DNA of 64,000 nucleotides from Membranipora membranacea (taxonomy: Eukaryota > Bryozoa > Gymnolaemata > Cheilostomatida > Membraniporidae), in assembly GCA_914767715.1 (NCBI GenBank), contig OU612066.1, positions 5,215,001 through 5,279,000 of the forward strand, written 5' to 3'. The notes under the pieces were generated by a model. The model was not told the origin of the DNA. It saw only the letters and a list, made by a program, of their open reading frames with translations, and did not search any database. How positions within the stretch are numbered: position 1 is the first letter of the stretch; every line of letters begins with the position of its first letter. The translations under genes were made by a program, and so were the position numbers. Below, piece after piece: positions 24,700-36,443 of this stretch.

Positions 24700-26340
24700 T
24701 AATTCGTTGTCACATATATACATGTACATACATAATATAGTGAAATGATATCTGGATTTGCCGCTGATGACTAAGAAACTAAAAGGTTCAAATGATAAAA
24801 AAAAATAGAAAATAAAAAAATAGCCCAGATACAAACTAAAATAGAACATTGTATTAGCGTTTACTGGAATTATTGCAGACATTTATAAAATGCAGTATAA
24901 AGCTATCACCACCGATTGCTGCTCGATGTTTGTATGATTGCAGCCTTCCAGATCGGAGTTTATTCAACAATGAGTGGAACGGATGGTGTTCATCCTTCTG
25001 TATGTGGCTAATAAAGGAGTTCATTCTATCATTGACAATGCAGTCAAAACCACAGTTCTCTAGGCCATAGCTGCTTGCAGTTTTGTATACTTTACGGATA
25101 GACTTGATGTCTCTATCATATAAATTGGTAAAAATGACTAGTAAACAATAGAAAAAACGGGATTCAACAAAACTACTAAAAATCTGATTGAGAAACTGAT
25201 TGCTGGCCCCTAAAAACTTAAGCTGCTTGACTAGATACAGGCGTTGTTTAGCACTCGATATTTTATCTGCGATGTGAGTCTCAAAACGCAGTTTATTGTC
25301 CATTGTTACGCCAAGATATTTGACACTGGTGCTGGGAGTAATTACTGTGCCATCCAGGGAGAGCTGTTCAAAATCTGGGGGGTTACGCTGGGTAGTGAAA
25401 AGCATTTAATTTGTCTTGGTTGGGCTTAGCAGTAAATCACTGGATTTGCACAAAAGACTTATCCTACTGATCTCATCTAAATAGTTTGCAAAATCTGCAT
25501 CAGCGGCTATGTTTCCAATTATAACAGTATCATCTGCGTATTTCAAAATTGTGACATTTTGTTTTTCTGATCTGATACCATCCGTGTAGATTGAAAACAA
25601 AAGAGGGCTTAAGACTGTGCCCTGTGGTGTTCCAGTATTTGTGACTAATTTTTCAGATAATTTGCCATCTACTTGTGTATATTGAATTCTTAGATAAAAA
25701 ACTGGATACCCACTTTGTAACTCTTAAATCCAAATGTTGTAGCTTAACAACAGCTTTTGGAAGGCTTTATTCCAGCTAGCTCTAAAACCTTTTTTAGAGA
25801 CAGATACCTATTACATTATCACACTGATCAATTAAGACAAAAAATCACTACAACTTTTAACTCTTTACCAATTCAGATACGCTCAGCAACCAAACTTACT
25901 CATTTTAAACAACAACTATCAAAGCACTTTATATCCTATTAATTCTTGTTACTTGAGTATTTTTTCTTTTTCTCTCAGCTTAAGTTTTTTCTTTTTTGTT
26001 CTGTCACTGCATGAAAAACATTCCTAAAGATGATGTAGGATGACAATGAAAGTATATATATATATATATAACAATCAAAAGACTCACGTTTATGGTATTA
26101 AAAGCGGAGGAAATATCTAAGAACAAACATCGAGATAAATTAGTAGCCTTGGTGTCAATACACGTGGTCACAGTGGTGATCAGCTGTAGAACAGCATCTT
26201 GTGTGGATCTACCGGATCTGTAAGCAAACTGTAACGGATCTAGCTCTGTGTGTTGGCATACATAACACTTGATCAGTTTTTCGAGTATTTTGCCCAAAAA
26301 ATTGAGTGCCACTACAGTGCTGGGGTGAGGATATGAGGTA
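24700..26340 (-). mobile_element. L2-like LINE fragment, reverse transcriptase, interrupted
   Basis: Read on the minus strand from 26320 downward: LNFLGKILEKLIK, LDPLQFAYRSGRSTQDAVLQ, then CLFLDISSAFNTINVSLL to about 26070; an opposite-strand insertion; then KLQHLDLRVTKWVSSFLS from about 25755, TGTPQGTVLSPLLFSIYTDG, the catalytic KYADDTVI, and post-RT sequence with SVKYLGVTMDNKLRFETHI, ending in ...NVCNNSSKR and a stop at 24854. One in-frame stop (25406-25408) and a frameshift near 25690 show it is dead. The DISSAFNTI and GTPQGTVLSPLL motifs are typical of L2/Rex-type LINEs. Confidence 0.85.
25757..26072 (+). mobile_element. 5'-truncated LINE 3' end inserted into the minus-strand LINE
   Basis: The + strand encodes the C-terminal tail of a CR1/L2-type ORF (DRYLLHYHTDQLRQKI, FNSLPIQIRSATKLTHFKQQ, stop at 25942), followed by a T-rich 3' UTR and a terminal (TA)n run. 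It separates the two halves of the minus-strand reverse transcriptase, which resume on either side with few if any residues missing. A terminal microsatellite and 5' truncation are normal for target-primed insertions. Confidence 0.75.
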
Positions 26341-26500
26341 TTTGGCGCAGGTGGTTGGTAGTGAATGTTGCTGATGCTCTTGGGTTGCCATCTGGTGGCT
26401 GCCGCTTGTTTGATTGTACGTTAAGCTTGCTGCCTCCAGAGGGTATGCTGCCGTTGGTGTGCTCAGTGCGCTGCCAATAGTGCGCAATGTGTTAAGTCTA
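26293..26500 (-). repeat. Repeat with intact TTAA site, inverted relative to 26930-27465
   Basis: The reverse complement reads CAACGGCAGC ... GGAGGCAGCAAGC-TTAA-CGTACAATCAAACAAG ... CATCAGCAACATTCACTACCA, and matches, in inverse order, the two flanks of the MITE at 26987-27348. This copy therefore preserves the sequence without the MITE. Confidence 0.7.
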
Positions 26501-26929
26501 GTTTAGTTTATTTTTTCATCCGATATCATGGTATTGATAAAATTGAATGCTTACAATGGTGGGTTAAAGATGACTAATAGCGGAGATTATTAAAATGAGT
26601 CATAAAAAAGGGAAAAAGGATTTGGCATGTTTTGGGACCTACATAGTTTAGGTCTAAAAATATTTTTGCGGCGAGAAGATGTTCTACATTCATTTCTGAT
26701 AACATGATTAAAGAGAGGGTGTGTTTGATCAGCAGCTATTGTTACAAAATGCCTCTTGCTCTGTTCAAAAATAAATTCATTATGAGGATAAATTTAAAAA
26801 CTCCAGCCTTTCTTCATAACATTAAATTGGTGATGTGCTGTCGCTGATGTGCTGTCAATTTAATGATCAGCATATTTCTTCTGGAGGGTGTGCAGCCAAA
26901 CACCTATGAGCGGCAGCACACCAACCATC

Positions 26930-27465
26930 AGAAGCACACTAAGCACACCATCTGTAACACACCAGCGGCAGCACACCCACCAGAGGCATCCAAGGTTTCG
27001 CATCAATGCATTGATGAGTAGAAAATAATGTGCTAGGCAGCATCAGCTTTGTGCATTATGCAATGCAAAACTCAAAGTAGTTGCTGACTCTAAGCTGGGT
27101 AACACTTCAGTTCAGGGGAGATTGCAAGTCATTGATGTAATGATGATAGAGCACAGACTAAATAATAACAGGAACAGGAAACTGCTCTGTGGTATTCTAT
27201 TTTAGCTGAGTTTTAGTACCTGATGGATGAAATATTTCACAAGAATCCTGGCTAAATGCTCTTCCGAATTAGATTTTGTCTTTTTCCCTATGCAGAAGAT
27301 GCAATTTGCTATTAATCACTGAGAAGTTGTTGAAACCCTGGTTTCCCTTTAACGTACAATCGGCATCAAACAAGTGGCAGCCACCATGGCAGCAGCCCGA
27401 CAGCATCAGCAACATTCACTACCAAGCACCTGCACCGAATACCTTTCATCCCAAGCACTGTAACA
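26930..27465 (+). repeat. Same repeat as 26293-26500, split by a TTAA MITE
   Basis: Left piece about 26930-26986 (GCGGCAGCACACC ... CCAGAGGCA) and right piece 27349-27465 (TTAACGTACAATC ... CACCATGGCAGCAG ... CATTCACTACCAAGCACC) together match the reverse complement of 26293-26500. The MITE lies between them. Confidence 0.7.
26987..27348. mobile_element. MITE with TTAA target, copy 1
   Basis: About 360 bp, matching the copy at 39779-40155 along its whole length (for example GGCAGCATCAGCTTTGTGCA, AATAATAACAGGAACAGGAA, GATTTTGTCTTTTTCCC). Right end GAAACCCTGGTTTCCCT-TTAA; the left end has lost the first few bases and begins at CATCCAAGGTTTCG. The unoccupied TTAA site survives in the inverted repeat copy at 26293-26500. 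Confidence 0.85.
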
Positions 27466-27471
27466 TACATA

Positions 27472-27974
27472 GACAGTTTTCTGAGCTCTTATTTATGCCT
27501 CAATTTTGAGTTTTCCTCTCTCCAGTTTGGTACTTTTAACCCACGCCGCATAGGAAAAAACCTGCTGAAAGTGGGTTATCTTGAAAACCGCTTATGTTAG
27601 GATAAAAATGAAATTTGATTCAGAGTCTGCACCATTGAAAACCCTGTGGGACAGGGTTTCCAAATCATTGGAAGTTTGAACGTTGATATATCTAAATTTT
27701 AGTGATGAAACTCATGAAGAATTCTGCCAAATTGTCCGCAAAACAGGCAGAAAATGCTATAATTGACTATCCAAATACTAAAATTATTTTCCAAACTATT
27801 ACCATATGAGTTTTCAATGCTGCAGATTCTGAATCAAAAATAATTTTTATCCTATTATAAGCGGTTATCACCCTCTTTTCAGCACGTTTTTCCTATGCAG
27901 CCTGGGTTAAAAGTACCAAACTGGAGGGAGGACAACTCTGAAAGGAGGCCTAAATCAGAGCTCAGGAGGCTGTC
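27472..27974. mobile_element. Foldback MITE, GACAG family, copy 3
   Basis: A 503-bp copy: GACAGTTTTCTGAGCTC start, ending AGGCTGTC. Left flank TA, right flank TG (one base changed). Interior arms (TTTGGTACTTTTAACCCACGC and its inverse) match copy 1. Confidence 0.85.
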
Positions 27975-28004
27975 TGTTGTGTGGCCCTCAATGCAGACAA
28001 GCCA

Positions 28005-28245
28005 CACAGTGGCCCCTTATAGCAGCCGACTTGACAAAATTATCTCAGCATACCAGACTCAGGCAGACAACCCAGTTTTGGCAGCAGCATCCGGTAGCGG
28101 CAAGAAATGCAAACCCCAGTATATCCCCATAAGGAAAATAACAACTTAGGCTACATTTGCAATGTTTGATTTTGTTTTTTTTTGTCTTTCAACACAAAAA
28201 ATGAAAAACAAAATATTGAATTGGATTTTCGTTTTTGCAGCACAT
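28005..28245 (+). repeat. Arm of a distant inverted repeat (pairs with 24441-24683)
   Basis: Matches the reverse complement of 24441-24683 with scattered differences. The ORF reading across its start is an artefact. Confidence 0.7.
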
Positions 28246-28305
28246 ATGTTGCAGCCCACCCATTAGTCCATTGTGTTTAAAAAAAGTGAGATGTGACAAC
28301 AAATT

Positions 28306-28420
28306 TTTTTATTAATATATATATATATATTAATATCCTAGCAGCACCTTGGTGCAGTCATCGTCTACATAGACGGGCAAGAAACGGTTTTATTAATATA
28401 TATATATATATATACATTAT
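28306..28420. repeat. TA microsatellites around a short hairpin unit
   Basis: Two similar runs, TTTTTATTAATATATAT... and TTTTATTAATATATAT..., flank about 50 bp of unique sequence. Downstream of the RING gene's stop; an AATAAA on the minus strand at 28468-28473 may be that gene's poly(A) signal. Confidence 0.55.
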
Positions 28421-28842
28421 ATATGATTTTCCACTCAGATGGTTCAACACATAAACAAATATATATTTTTATTGTTTGACATGACAACACGTGTTATAGA
28501 AAGTACACAGTATAATGTATAATATCCGATTTTAACATTTAACTATAAGCATGACTGTTGGTCATTTCAGTAATGATAGAACAATTAACACAACACAAGG
28601 CACATGACACAGTTGGTAGAAAAGAGAAAAGTTGTGCAATGTGCTGCCCACATAGATAGTAGGCAGATTGAAATCAGAGTAAGGCATCTAACGTACAATA
28701 ATGAAAATCGTGTATGTATTTTTTAAGTAGGCTAGATGTGTTGTGCGGTCAGAATATTAAGTACAGTTAGCCGAGAGGTAAAGGTCAACAGACACTATTG
28801 TGACGAGGCGCGTGGCTTATCCTTCACTCCTCTTAATACTTT

Positions 28843-31467
28843 TCAGTTATGGAAGGTAGAGCTCTGAAGGATATCCTGCAGAGACTCTTCTTCTGTTTCA
28901 CACATGTCCTGCAAATACAAGATGATGTCATATCATGTCATGTCAACGGAATTAATGAAAAGAAAACAGCTCACCATACAAAATGATTGGCTCCTGGCAA
29001 AGTTTTTTATTGCTAGGATACTGCGACTAGAAAATTCATACTAATTAAAGTTGCTCTCAAATGAGAAGCTGAGCAAAGACGGGTAACATGGATTAGAAAA
29101 TGACTAGAACGGAGTCATCGCAATTTGGCAGAGACAAAGCAACTTACCACAAATCGGTCATAATCAAATTTATGTCGCAGTTTGAGATGATCAAGAAGCT
29201 GACCGCTCTTCAGGTTCTTATCTCCCCATGGATATGCAATACAAATCGTACAAACCTACAAACCAGGAAAAACTGATCACATAACTATATAGTATTGAAT
29301 AGATGCAAAAAAATATCCTGCACCAAACGACTTACACTGATACACTTAGTCTTCCGTTCCGGAGTCAGTTTGTGTCTATTTATGTGGCTCTCTGGTCTGC
29401 TGCTATAAAGCAAGCCGCTGATAAGTTTGCTTGGAGGCAGCTGCTGCTCCCTACAACTAGCTGTTACAGGCGAAGAAAGAAGACAAAGGCACTAAGACAG
29501 ATATAGTTTTAAGGGGTCCTGAATAGAAATGGTTTAATCAATATAATTATGGTTGGAATGAGTATTCGGCTTGAAAGAATTCATAACTTACCAGTTTATG
29601 ATTTGGGGCGTTTTGGTGGTTGGTTAAACAATGATTTATCAGATCTTCTCTAGGGAAGTTTCTCTGTCCACAGTAAGCACAAGGAAATGTTTGTCTATTC
29701 GCCACAGGAACGCTAGAAATAAAACATAATTAACCGTAACCATTAATATATAATTTAAAATATTTCATACATGGTTGCAGAATTTGTTTCCTTGTAAACT
29801 GGCAGTAGATACAAGAAAATGTTCATGGCTAGCAGGCAAGAGCACTATTAGACATCACTATCAACAGTCAACTTCTTAAGGTAGAGAATAAATATTCCCC
29901 CCTCCAATCCTACTGGTCAAATACGTCACATCTCATGGAGAGGCTTCTCCGTGCAAATCTAAGAAGTGTAATCTATGGCTGGGTCAACATGGTAAGGAAA
30001 ATATAAGGATCAATTACAATTATGGACACATAAATACACGATTAATTTGAAAAAATGTCCATTTGGAATGGTTGTTGGCTAAGTTTCAGAGAAATCATTA
30101 TCAGACAAATATGCAAAATGGTCATATGAGAATTTAAATTGAGAACTTACTTTAAGCCTAGCCCTGAAGCCGGGGCAGGGGAATATCCGGCAGCGCCTGC
30201 TACTGGTACATTCTGAGGGTCATCCATAGTCATACACTTTGCTTCATGAGCGCGGCCATCGATCGGTTTGAACTGAAATAAAAGCAGTCATATCTTATAG
30301 AGATAAACAAGCAAGCATCTCCCCACTTTGATATGCTCAAATATAAGTTGTCCGAAATGTATAAATCTCATTCCTCGAGCTGTGTAAAGGTCTGATATCA
30401 TGGTATATAGAATATCAGCTGAGCTGTTTGTCCATAACTTAATCATGGATAACAAACTGCTCATATTTTCACTGGTGAAATTCTGTTGAATGAGTGAGTG
30501 GTTGTCTCTTGGCAATTCAACCAGCCAAGTCATGGAAAGTGGCTTAATCAAATTCATCCATTTTTGCTGAGATAAGGCTACTCTGGCGCTAGTGCAATAA
30601 CAATCAGCTTGCCCCTTCCAGTTCGGTTGCACACAATCCAAGTCAAAGATTGAGCAGAGAGTTATTAACGGTCAATGTAGCAAAGTTTGATCACTAAACA
30701 CGATTGATTATCAGTGCAGCACAGAGACTCACCTTCTGTTTACAGATGTCACATTTGAGAAGCTTAGTCTGCATCTTCTTAGTAACATCAGGAGCAGCTT
30801 TAAACTCAGTGTTATCAAGAGGCTCTCGACAAAAGGGACACTCTGGCTTTATGGATAGGACCTGCGCTAAGCATGCTGAACAAAATCTACAAATAACGTG
30901 GGTGCAGTGATCAATGTGTTACAGTGTCGCACAAAGTCGCTACATCTAGCTTTGAGGGAGGTCGCCATCATATGATTTCCTGAACAAGTTTGAGGAAAAG
31001 TGCATAAGTCGGATATCGAGGCGCCGCTCCAGATACTCGACTTTTGCAATATCCCTCTGCCACCACAGAGGGAACAAACTTGCTCCAGTGAATTCCCTGG
31101 ATCTCAAGCAGTGATAGGACCTATACATTGAAGCATTGATGACACATGGTGAGACTTGTGTTGTAGGAGAAATAAGTAGATGTCCACCAATGTCCTGTCA
31201 GAAATATGGCATTAATATCATACCAATTTCCTTCAATCTGTGTATAATTTTGTACACAGCCTGTGACCAGCTGTGCACAAGGAAGATAGGTTAGATAAAC
31301 TGAGAAGTAACTTACAGATGATTGCATGTTGTTCTCACTGGTTGATCATAGAAATCCAAACAAATAGTACACAGAAACTCTTCATGGTCAGAACCTCTAT
31401 TCCTGGATGAGTTGGTGCTGATGGTGCTACTTCTCACTGTGTTCCCTCTGGGAAAGGAGTTTGCCAT
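28843..31467 (-). CDS. RNF114/RNF166-like: RNF114/RNF166-type RING E3 ubiquitin ligase
   Basis: Six exons sum to 240 aa plus stop: 31467-31316, 30886-30733, 30272-30151, 29712-29592, 29255-29148, 28908-28843. A C3HC4 RING spans the first intron (CTICLDFYDQPVRTTCNH then LFCSACL and CPFC). A C2HC finger spans the second intron (CDIC ... H-x3-C). Then come a C2H2-type finger (FPCAYCGQRN ... HCLTNH), a second finger region with the family's VCTICIAYPWGD and HLKLRHKFDYDRFV, and a C-terminal ubiquitin-interacting motif EEESLQDILQSS. Domain order and length match vertebrate RNF114, RNF125, RNF138 and RNF166 (about 230-245 aa), E3 ligases that act in NF-kB/antiviral signalling and autophagy; the C-terminal half looks closest to RNF114/RNF166. 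Start chosen at the first ATG in the open RING exon. Same strand as HSPA13 upstream. Confidence 0.9.
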
Positions 31468-32400
31468 CTGTTCTTTTACTCCTGTTACTAAATTCACTTG
31501 TTACTGCTCTGAATGACTTCACAATACTAAACAGAAACTGAAATACTTAGGGGGGGACTCAATCAGAATGGAAATCCAAAAGGGGATTTCCCTATTCCCC
31601 TATAATTGACCAATCAGCCTTCAAGTTCATGCTTGGTGCCTTTATTCTGGTTTTCCATAATCATTCAATAGGGACAACTCCAGACATTATCCAGGATTTC
31701 AGACTGGAAGATAATATTTATTTTCTGGCTTGTTCCACAAAATCTGGTCATAGGTCCGATGATCAATTTATAGGGAAACTGAATGTTTTTAGCATCGACT
31801 GGCAGTAGTAGCTTTTGGAATGTTAGCTAGCCATAATTTTGCCATTTCAAGCACGTGCAAGTTTCAATATTGATAATAATTATAACACACACTGAATATA
31901 AATATTATATGAATTTTACAGCTAGTGTTTTCATCTGAAGGGCTGGTTCATCCTACAGGGGTCATTTTAATGGTGTTGCTGATAAGGATATCAGCTTTAT
32001 TAATTTCTATTATGGCCTTTGAGGTAATGTCAACGACTGACTCAAATATCAACATATTATATACCGTTAGAATTGGCAAGCTGCCGAGCTTCTGAATGTT
32101 GACAGCTAAACTTGATTTGGCGAAGGCAGTTGAAATGCAATGTTATAACAAACTATACCAGTACAGTTTGAGCGCTTAAACTATTTCAGACATAAAATCT
32201 CTGGTGCCCAAGAAGACGTTCTTGTAAATCATGTCCCAAAATTCCCACAACACGCAGCTTGGATTAGATGTTTGCCCCTTTTGTTTCGGGGTGAGACAGT
32301 TATGGTTATTACAGCTGAATTGGGGCGCGATATCCAAGAAAAAAAAAAAATTCCAGAACATGAAACACACTTGAGTCAGAAACAAATTACAAATTAATGA
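31468..32400. other. Intergenic between the RING ligase and HSPA13
   Basis: Upstream region of the RING gene and beyond the 3' end of HSPA13. Holds a fragment of the large foldback family (about 32013-32150) and no recognisable exon. Confidence 0.5.
32013..32150. mobile_element. Large foldback element, terminal fragment (copy 3)
   Basis: Matches the outer end of the arm of the element at 17881-19838: GAGGTAATGTCAACGAC, ATATCAACATAT, GGCAAGCTGCCGAGCT. Only about 140 bp are recognisable. Confidence 0.6.
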
Positions 32401-32406
32401 TTTATT
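32401..32406 (-). terminator. Likely poly(A) signal of HSPA13
   Basis: AATAAA on the minus strand, 457 bp past the HSPA13 stop codon, first good match downstream of the gene that I noticed. Confidence 0.45.
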
Positions 32407-32862
32407 TCATCTACAAAAATACAATAAAATAATCTCTCAGATCTTAACAATAGATATTATACAATCGCAACAAAAGTTAAATATCTAATAACAAACAACA
32501 TGATGATGGTCATCTCAACATTTATATATAATATATTAATTCTATTCGGCACCTTGTTGACATTGACTGAAAATAAATAGCACTGAATTTGGTCTCAATA
32601 AATATTGATGGAATAAAATTTGTGAAATATCAATGGTATTTCAAAATGAGTCAAAGTCAACTTTCTCCCTATGAATTCTTGTCAAAACAGTTGAGGCTTC
32701 CCCAACCCAAAATGAAACAACAACCCCCTTCCCTAAATATATCCCAGCTTTCCCTCTCCTGGCAAACAGCTCATGATAGCAGATGAGAATTCAAACTGAA
32801 GCATTTTACAAGAACAGGTAGGGAAAAATGGGCTGCAAATCATATCATTAATCATATGAAAA

Positions 32863-35800
32863 CTAATTTAGGACAATTTTTTTGACACTAGTCTGGACCT
32901 CCACTGCACTGACAGGTAGGGGCCACATACCCCCAATGACACCTGCTTGTATTGCCACACCTGACACTACGGCCAAATCTGCATCTATACCCGTATTTAG
33001 AGATTTGTTAAAATATTCACTAATGATCTGTCGGACCCGAGGAATCCTCGTACTGCCTCCTACCATGACTATCTCATCTACGTCAGAGGGTTCCAGCTCT
33101 GTGTAGTCAAGTATAGCTTTTATAGGTTCCAATATTTTATCGAACAGCACCTTATTTATAGATTCAAACTCCTTACGAGTGATTTTTCTGTTATATACTT
33201 TGTGGTTGAAGGAATGGAGGGTTATATTTAGGGTTGTCACATCATGAGATGTCAAGTTGAGCTTTGCAGCTTCCACTGCGGCTCTAACAGATTGAACATC
33301 CCCCGAGTTCTCCAGCTCCTTACCGAATATACTTTTTATATCAGCCAATAAATACTTTTGCATCTGATTGTTGAAGTCCTGCCCACCAAGATGGTTGTTA
33401 CCTGAAATCACAACAAACAAGTTCAAAATCAGGGAAAAACTACATATGAAATTTTACTCATCCGATACAGAGCACTTTGAACTGTGAGGTGAATTTCCCA
33501 TTCATGTCTGAAGTTTTCCTGTCTTTACAAAATAGGTGCAATCTCAAGGTTACACTGATATCTACGCTCCACTCACCAGCCATGGCCTGTGTTAAGAACA
33601 TGCCTCCTTGCACAGCTAATAGGGAGACATCTAGAGTTCCTCCGCCCAAGTCTACTACTAGTACATTATTGATTCCGGGTTTTGTGTGAAGACCATATGC
33701 CAAAGCTGCAGCAGTCGGCTCATTTATAACTCTCAGCACTTTGAAACCTTATAAATCAAAACCGGGAATATATGTTATATTTTGTCAGTTGTGTAGGCAA
33801 TAATATGGTCACAATGTGTCTAAATATCAGTGACATAGACTGAAACCGGCTATCACATCTTGCCCGCAACCACAAAACAGATGTTACCAAGAACTCTGGA
33901 CTCCAAATCGTTCAAATATAATTACTGGTATTAAATACTTCCATACATTATATGTGACCATTGGTCCTTCTAGTAACTAAATGTCACTAAACTAAGAAAA
34001 ATTACACCATTTACTCTTAGCCTTGTCACACGGCGGCTACTTACAAGGCAGAGTATCCGCCGCGTGTCAAGGCAGAGTATCTATGGCCATCTATGGTCAA
34101 TCCAAAACCGAAATTCATTTCTGTTGCAGTATTAAAACATACCAGCAAAGTTAACAGCCTTTGTTGTGTAGTTTCTCTGAAGCTGGTTGAATTCTGCTGG
34201 TACTGACACCACAGATATTTTAGGAGCTGATAGAGTCAGATTCCTCTCCATGGTTGACTTGAGAGTCTTAACTATATGACCTCCGACCTCATGAGGCTTC
34301 ACTGTGATTGGCTGACCTTTGTGCTGAACATGAAACTGTGCAAATCCATCTTTATCTACACTCATCTACAAAACATAGCCAAGCCAACGCTAGATGATAT
34401 ATTACACTATCAGATTGACTGCGCCTCTTAATATCGGCGATGGCTTGGGGTGAACATAACATTATGTAGATGAAAGCTCACCAAGTGAGAAGACATCAAC
34501 GACATCATAATAAAACTGTGGCCTGGTGTTTGCACTAATACAGCTGTTTTGACAACTTTAAATACTTGACTGTCAAAAGTCTGGTTTCAAACAACTTACC
34601 AGTGGAAAAGAGGATATTGCGAATATTACCTTAAATTGATAGCGAGATGACTCTTTCTGTAGTTCTTCAGAAGTAAACTTTTTCCCGATAAAGCGCTTGG
34701 CATCGTACAGTGTGTTTGCAGCGTTGGTCTCTTGTTGAGCCACAGCTGCTCGCCCTACTAGCACATTATCATCACTGTAAAGTAACATCAAATATAAACG
34801 TTGACATGAGACTATACCGAGCCAAGGAGATTTATCTCCTTTCAAACATTCTAAATAAATTCCATCACATTTATGGCGGCAACAATGTCATTCTCTCCTA
34901 ATTATTGCATTGGCAATGGGAATTTCTATTTATACTGCTGAATAGGTGGCAGTTCTTGTCTTACTTTATGTTTTGATCAATTTGTAAGCACATGGCGCCG
35001 GCATATTAGTTCACCGTGAATCCATCATCAACTAACACTAATTTGAGATGAAAGTGGTGACTCCACACTCACGTGAAAGCTACAACGCTGGGTATACACT
35101 TGTGGTGCTGCTCATCTTCATATATTATAACTTTACCCGTCACTGCTTGGTATCCTCCGATACAGGAATATGTTGTACCTGGAAATCCAAAACTATCATA
35201 ATAACCTTGTCAGTCTCGTGACTATCAAATCTGATTTAATTGGATGATTTTATTGTGTTGGCACCATGTCTATGTAACCATGCTATGTAAGATGTATGTA
35301 CAAGGAATGGGTATATATACGACATTATTACAGGTGGATGGCACAAATGTATCCTTGGAATCTCACCAAATCCATAGCTATTCCATATTACCTATTTGGG
35401 ATGGTAAGAAGACATAGCTAATTGAAAACTGCTATTTCCATGGGATGTTATTCAAGATACAAAGAGACAGTGTGATATTTCATAGTTGTGAATGACTACA
35501 AGACATAATTGACACAATCTAACACGTCTTAGCCTGTTAATGTCCTGGAGCATAAGACTAATTATGGAATATGGAAGATAAGTTAACACTCAACATAAAG
35601 TCCTCAATAACAGGATGTTTCTATTCATGTCCTGTTTATTGTCACTGTCAGAATGATGAAGTTAAACCGATGAGAAAAGTCATTAGTTAACAGTCAGTTT
35701 TCCGCTGTGACATGATAAGAATTATACAGGCAGGCACACGTGTTTATTCCGCCAGCTATTATTTTGATCCTATTTTGGGAAACGGACTAGCCATTATTTT

Positions 35801-36443
35801 CACATTTGTTATACCATTTTCTGTTCAGACATATTTCCTAATATTTACGTATAGTACATTTATTTTGCCACGTAACTTGTTTCCAGTTTTTTTTATCGCA
35901 TCTCCTGCGTTCCTTTTAACATTATTCCATATAGCCATAACTCACCACCCTAGCTATATGGCAAAGTTTAGGTATGTTAGAATATGCTCGCAAAATCAGC
36001 AGTATCAGTGTCAGGTATGTAGTTATTTGATCGATAAGGCGTTACAATTCCCACAATAAAATAAGACCTGACACGGCTCCATCATGAGCATTTGGGTGAA
36101 CACTATATAATAGGGTGAGGAGCAAACAGCTGTGATGCAGTTCATACATGATGATTCCGATTCCATCACAAGGTACTTACCTAAATCAATACCGACAAGT
36201 TTTGGGGCAGGGGGTGGAAGTGATCTTTGAGCAAAATATCCGGCAACAAGTACGGCTATGAAAGCTCCACCTGCAAATGTAGAACAAGTGTTTTGTTTTA
36301 GTGCTCACAACAAATTGTAATCTGAGATGGTTTACAAAACATTACCATCATGAGTTAGATATATATATTTGTATATAAAATACAGGTTAATGTACGTGCT
36401 ACAATTTGTACTTACCTAAGAGAGTTATTGCGGTAGACCCCAT
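32863..36443 (-). CDS. HSPA13: HSPA13 (STCH), HSP70-family microsomal ATPase
   Basis: Seven exons sum to 433 aa plus stop: 36443-36416, 36270-36181, 35178-35073, 34774-34630, 34365-34143, 33747-33577, 33401-32863. An N-terminal hydrophobic signal/anchor ([20 protein letters not shown]) is followed by [17 protein letters not shown], the first HSP70 phosphate loop. Further HSP70 signatures: [41 protein letters not shown] and [14 protein letters not shown]. The protein ends shortly after [16 protein letters not shown], with no peptide-binding domain. That truncated architecture and the N-terminal anchor define HSPA13 (human 471 aa), an ER/microsome-associated ATPase of the HSP70 family. Exon 1 is only 28 nt, placed by the splice phase and the match of its hydrophobic sequence. 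All intron phases agree. Intron 2 contains an unrelated 115-codon ORF judged spurious. Confidence 0.93.

Noticed and set aside
35712-36059. 115-codon ORF inside HSPA13 intron 2
   Set aside because: Hydrophobic, AT-driven composition, opposite strand to the host gene, no splice context or family match.
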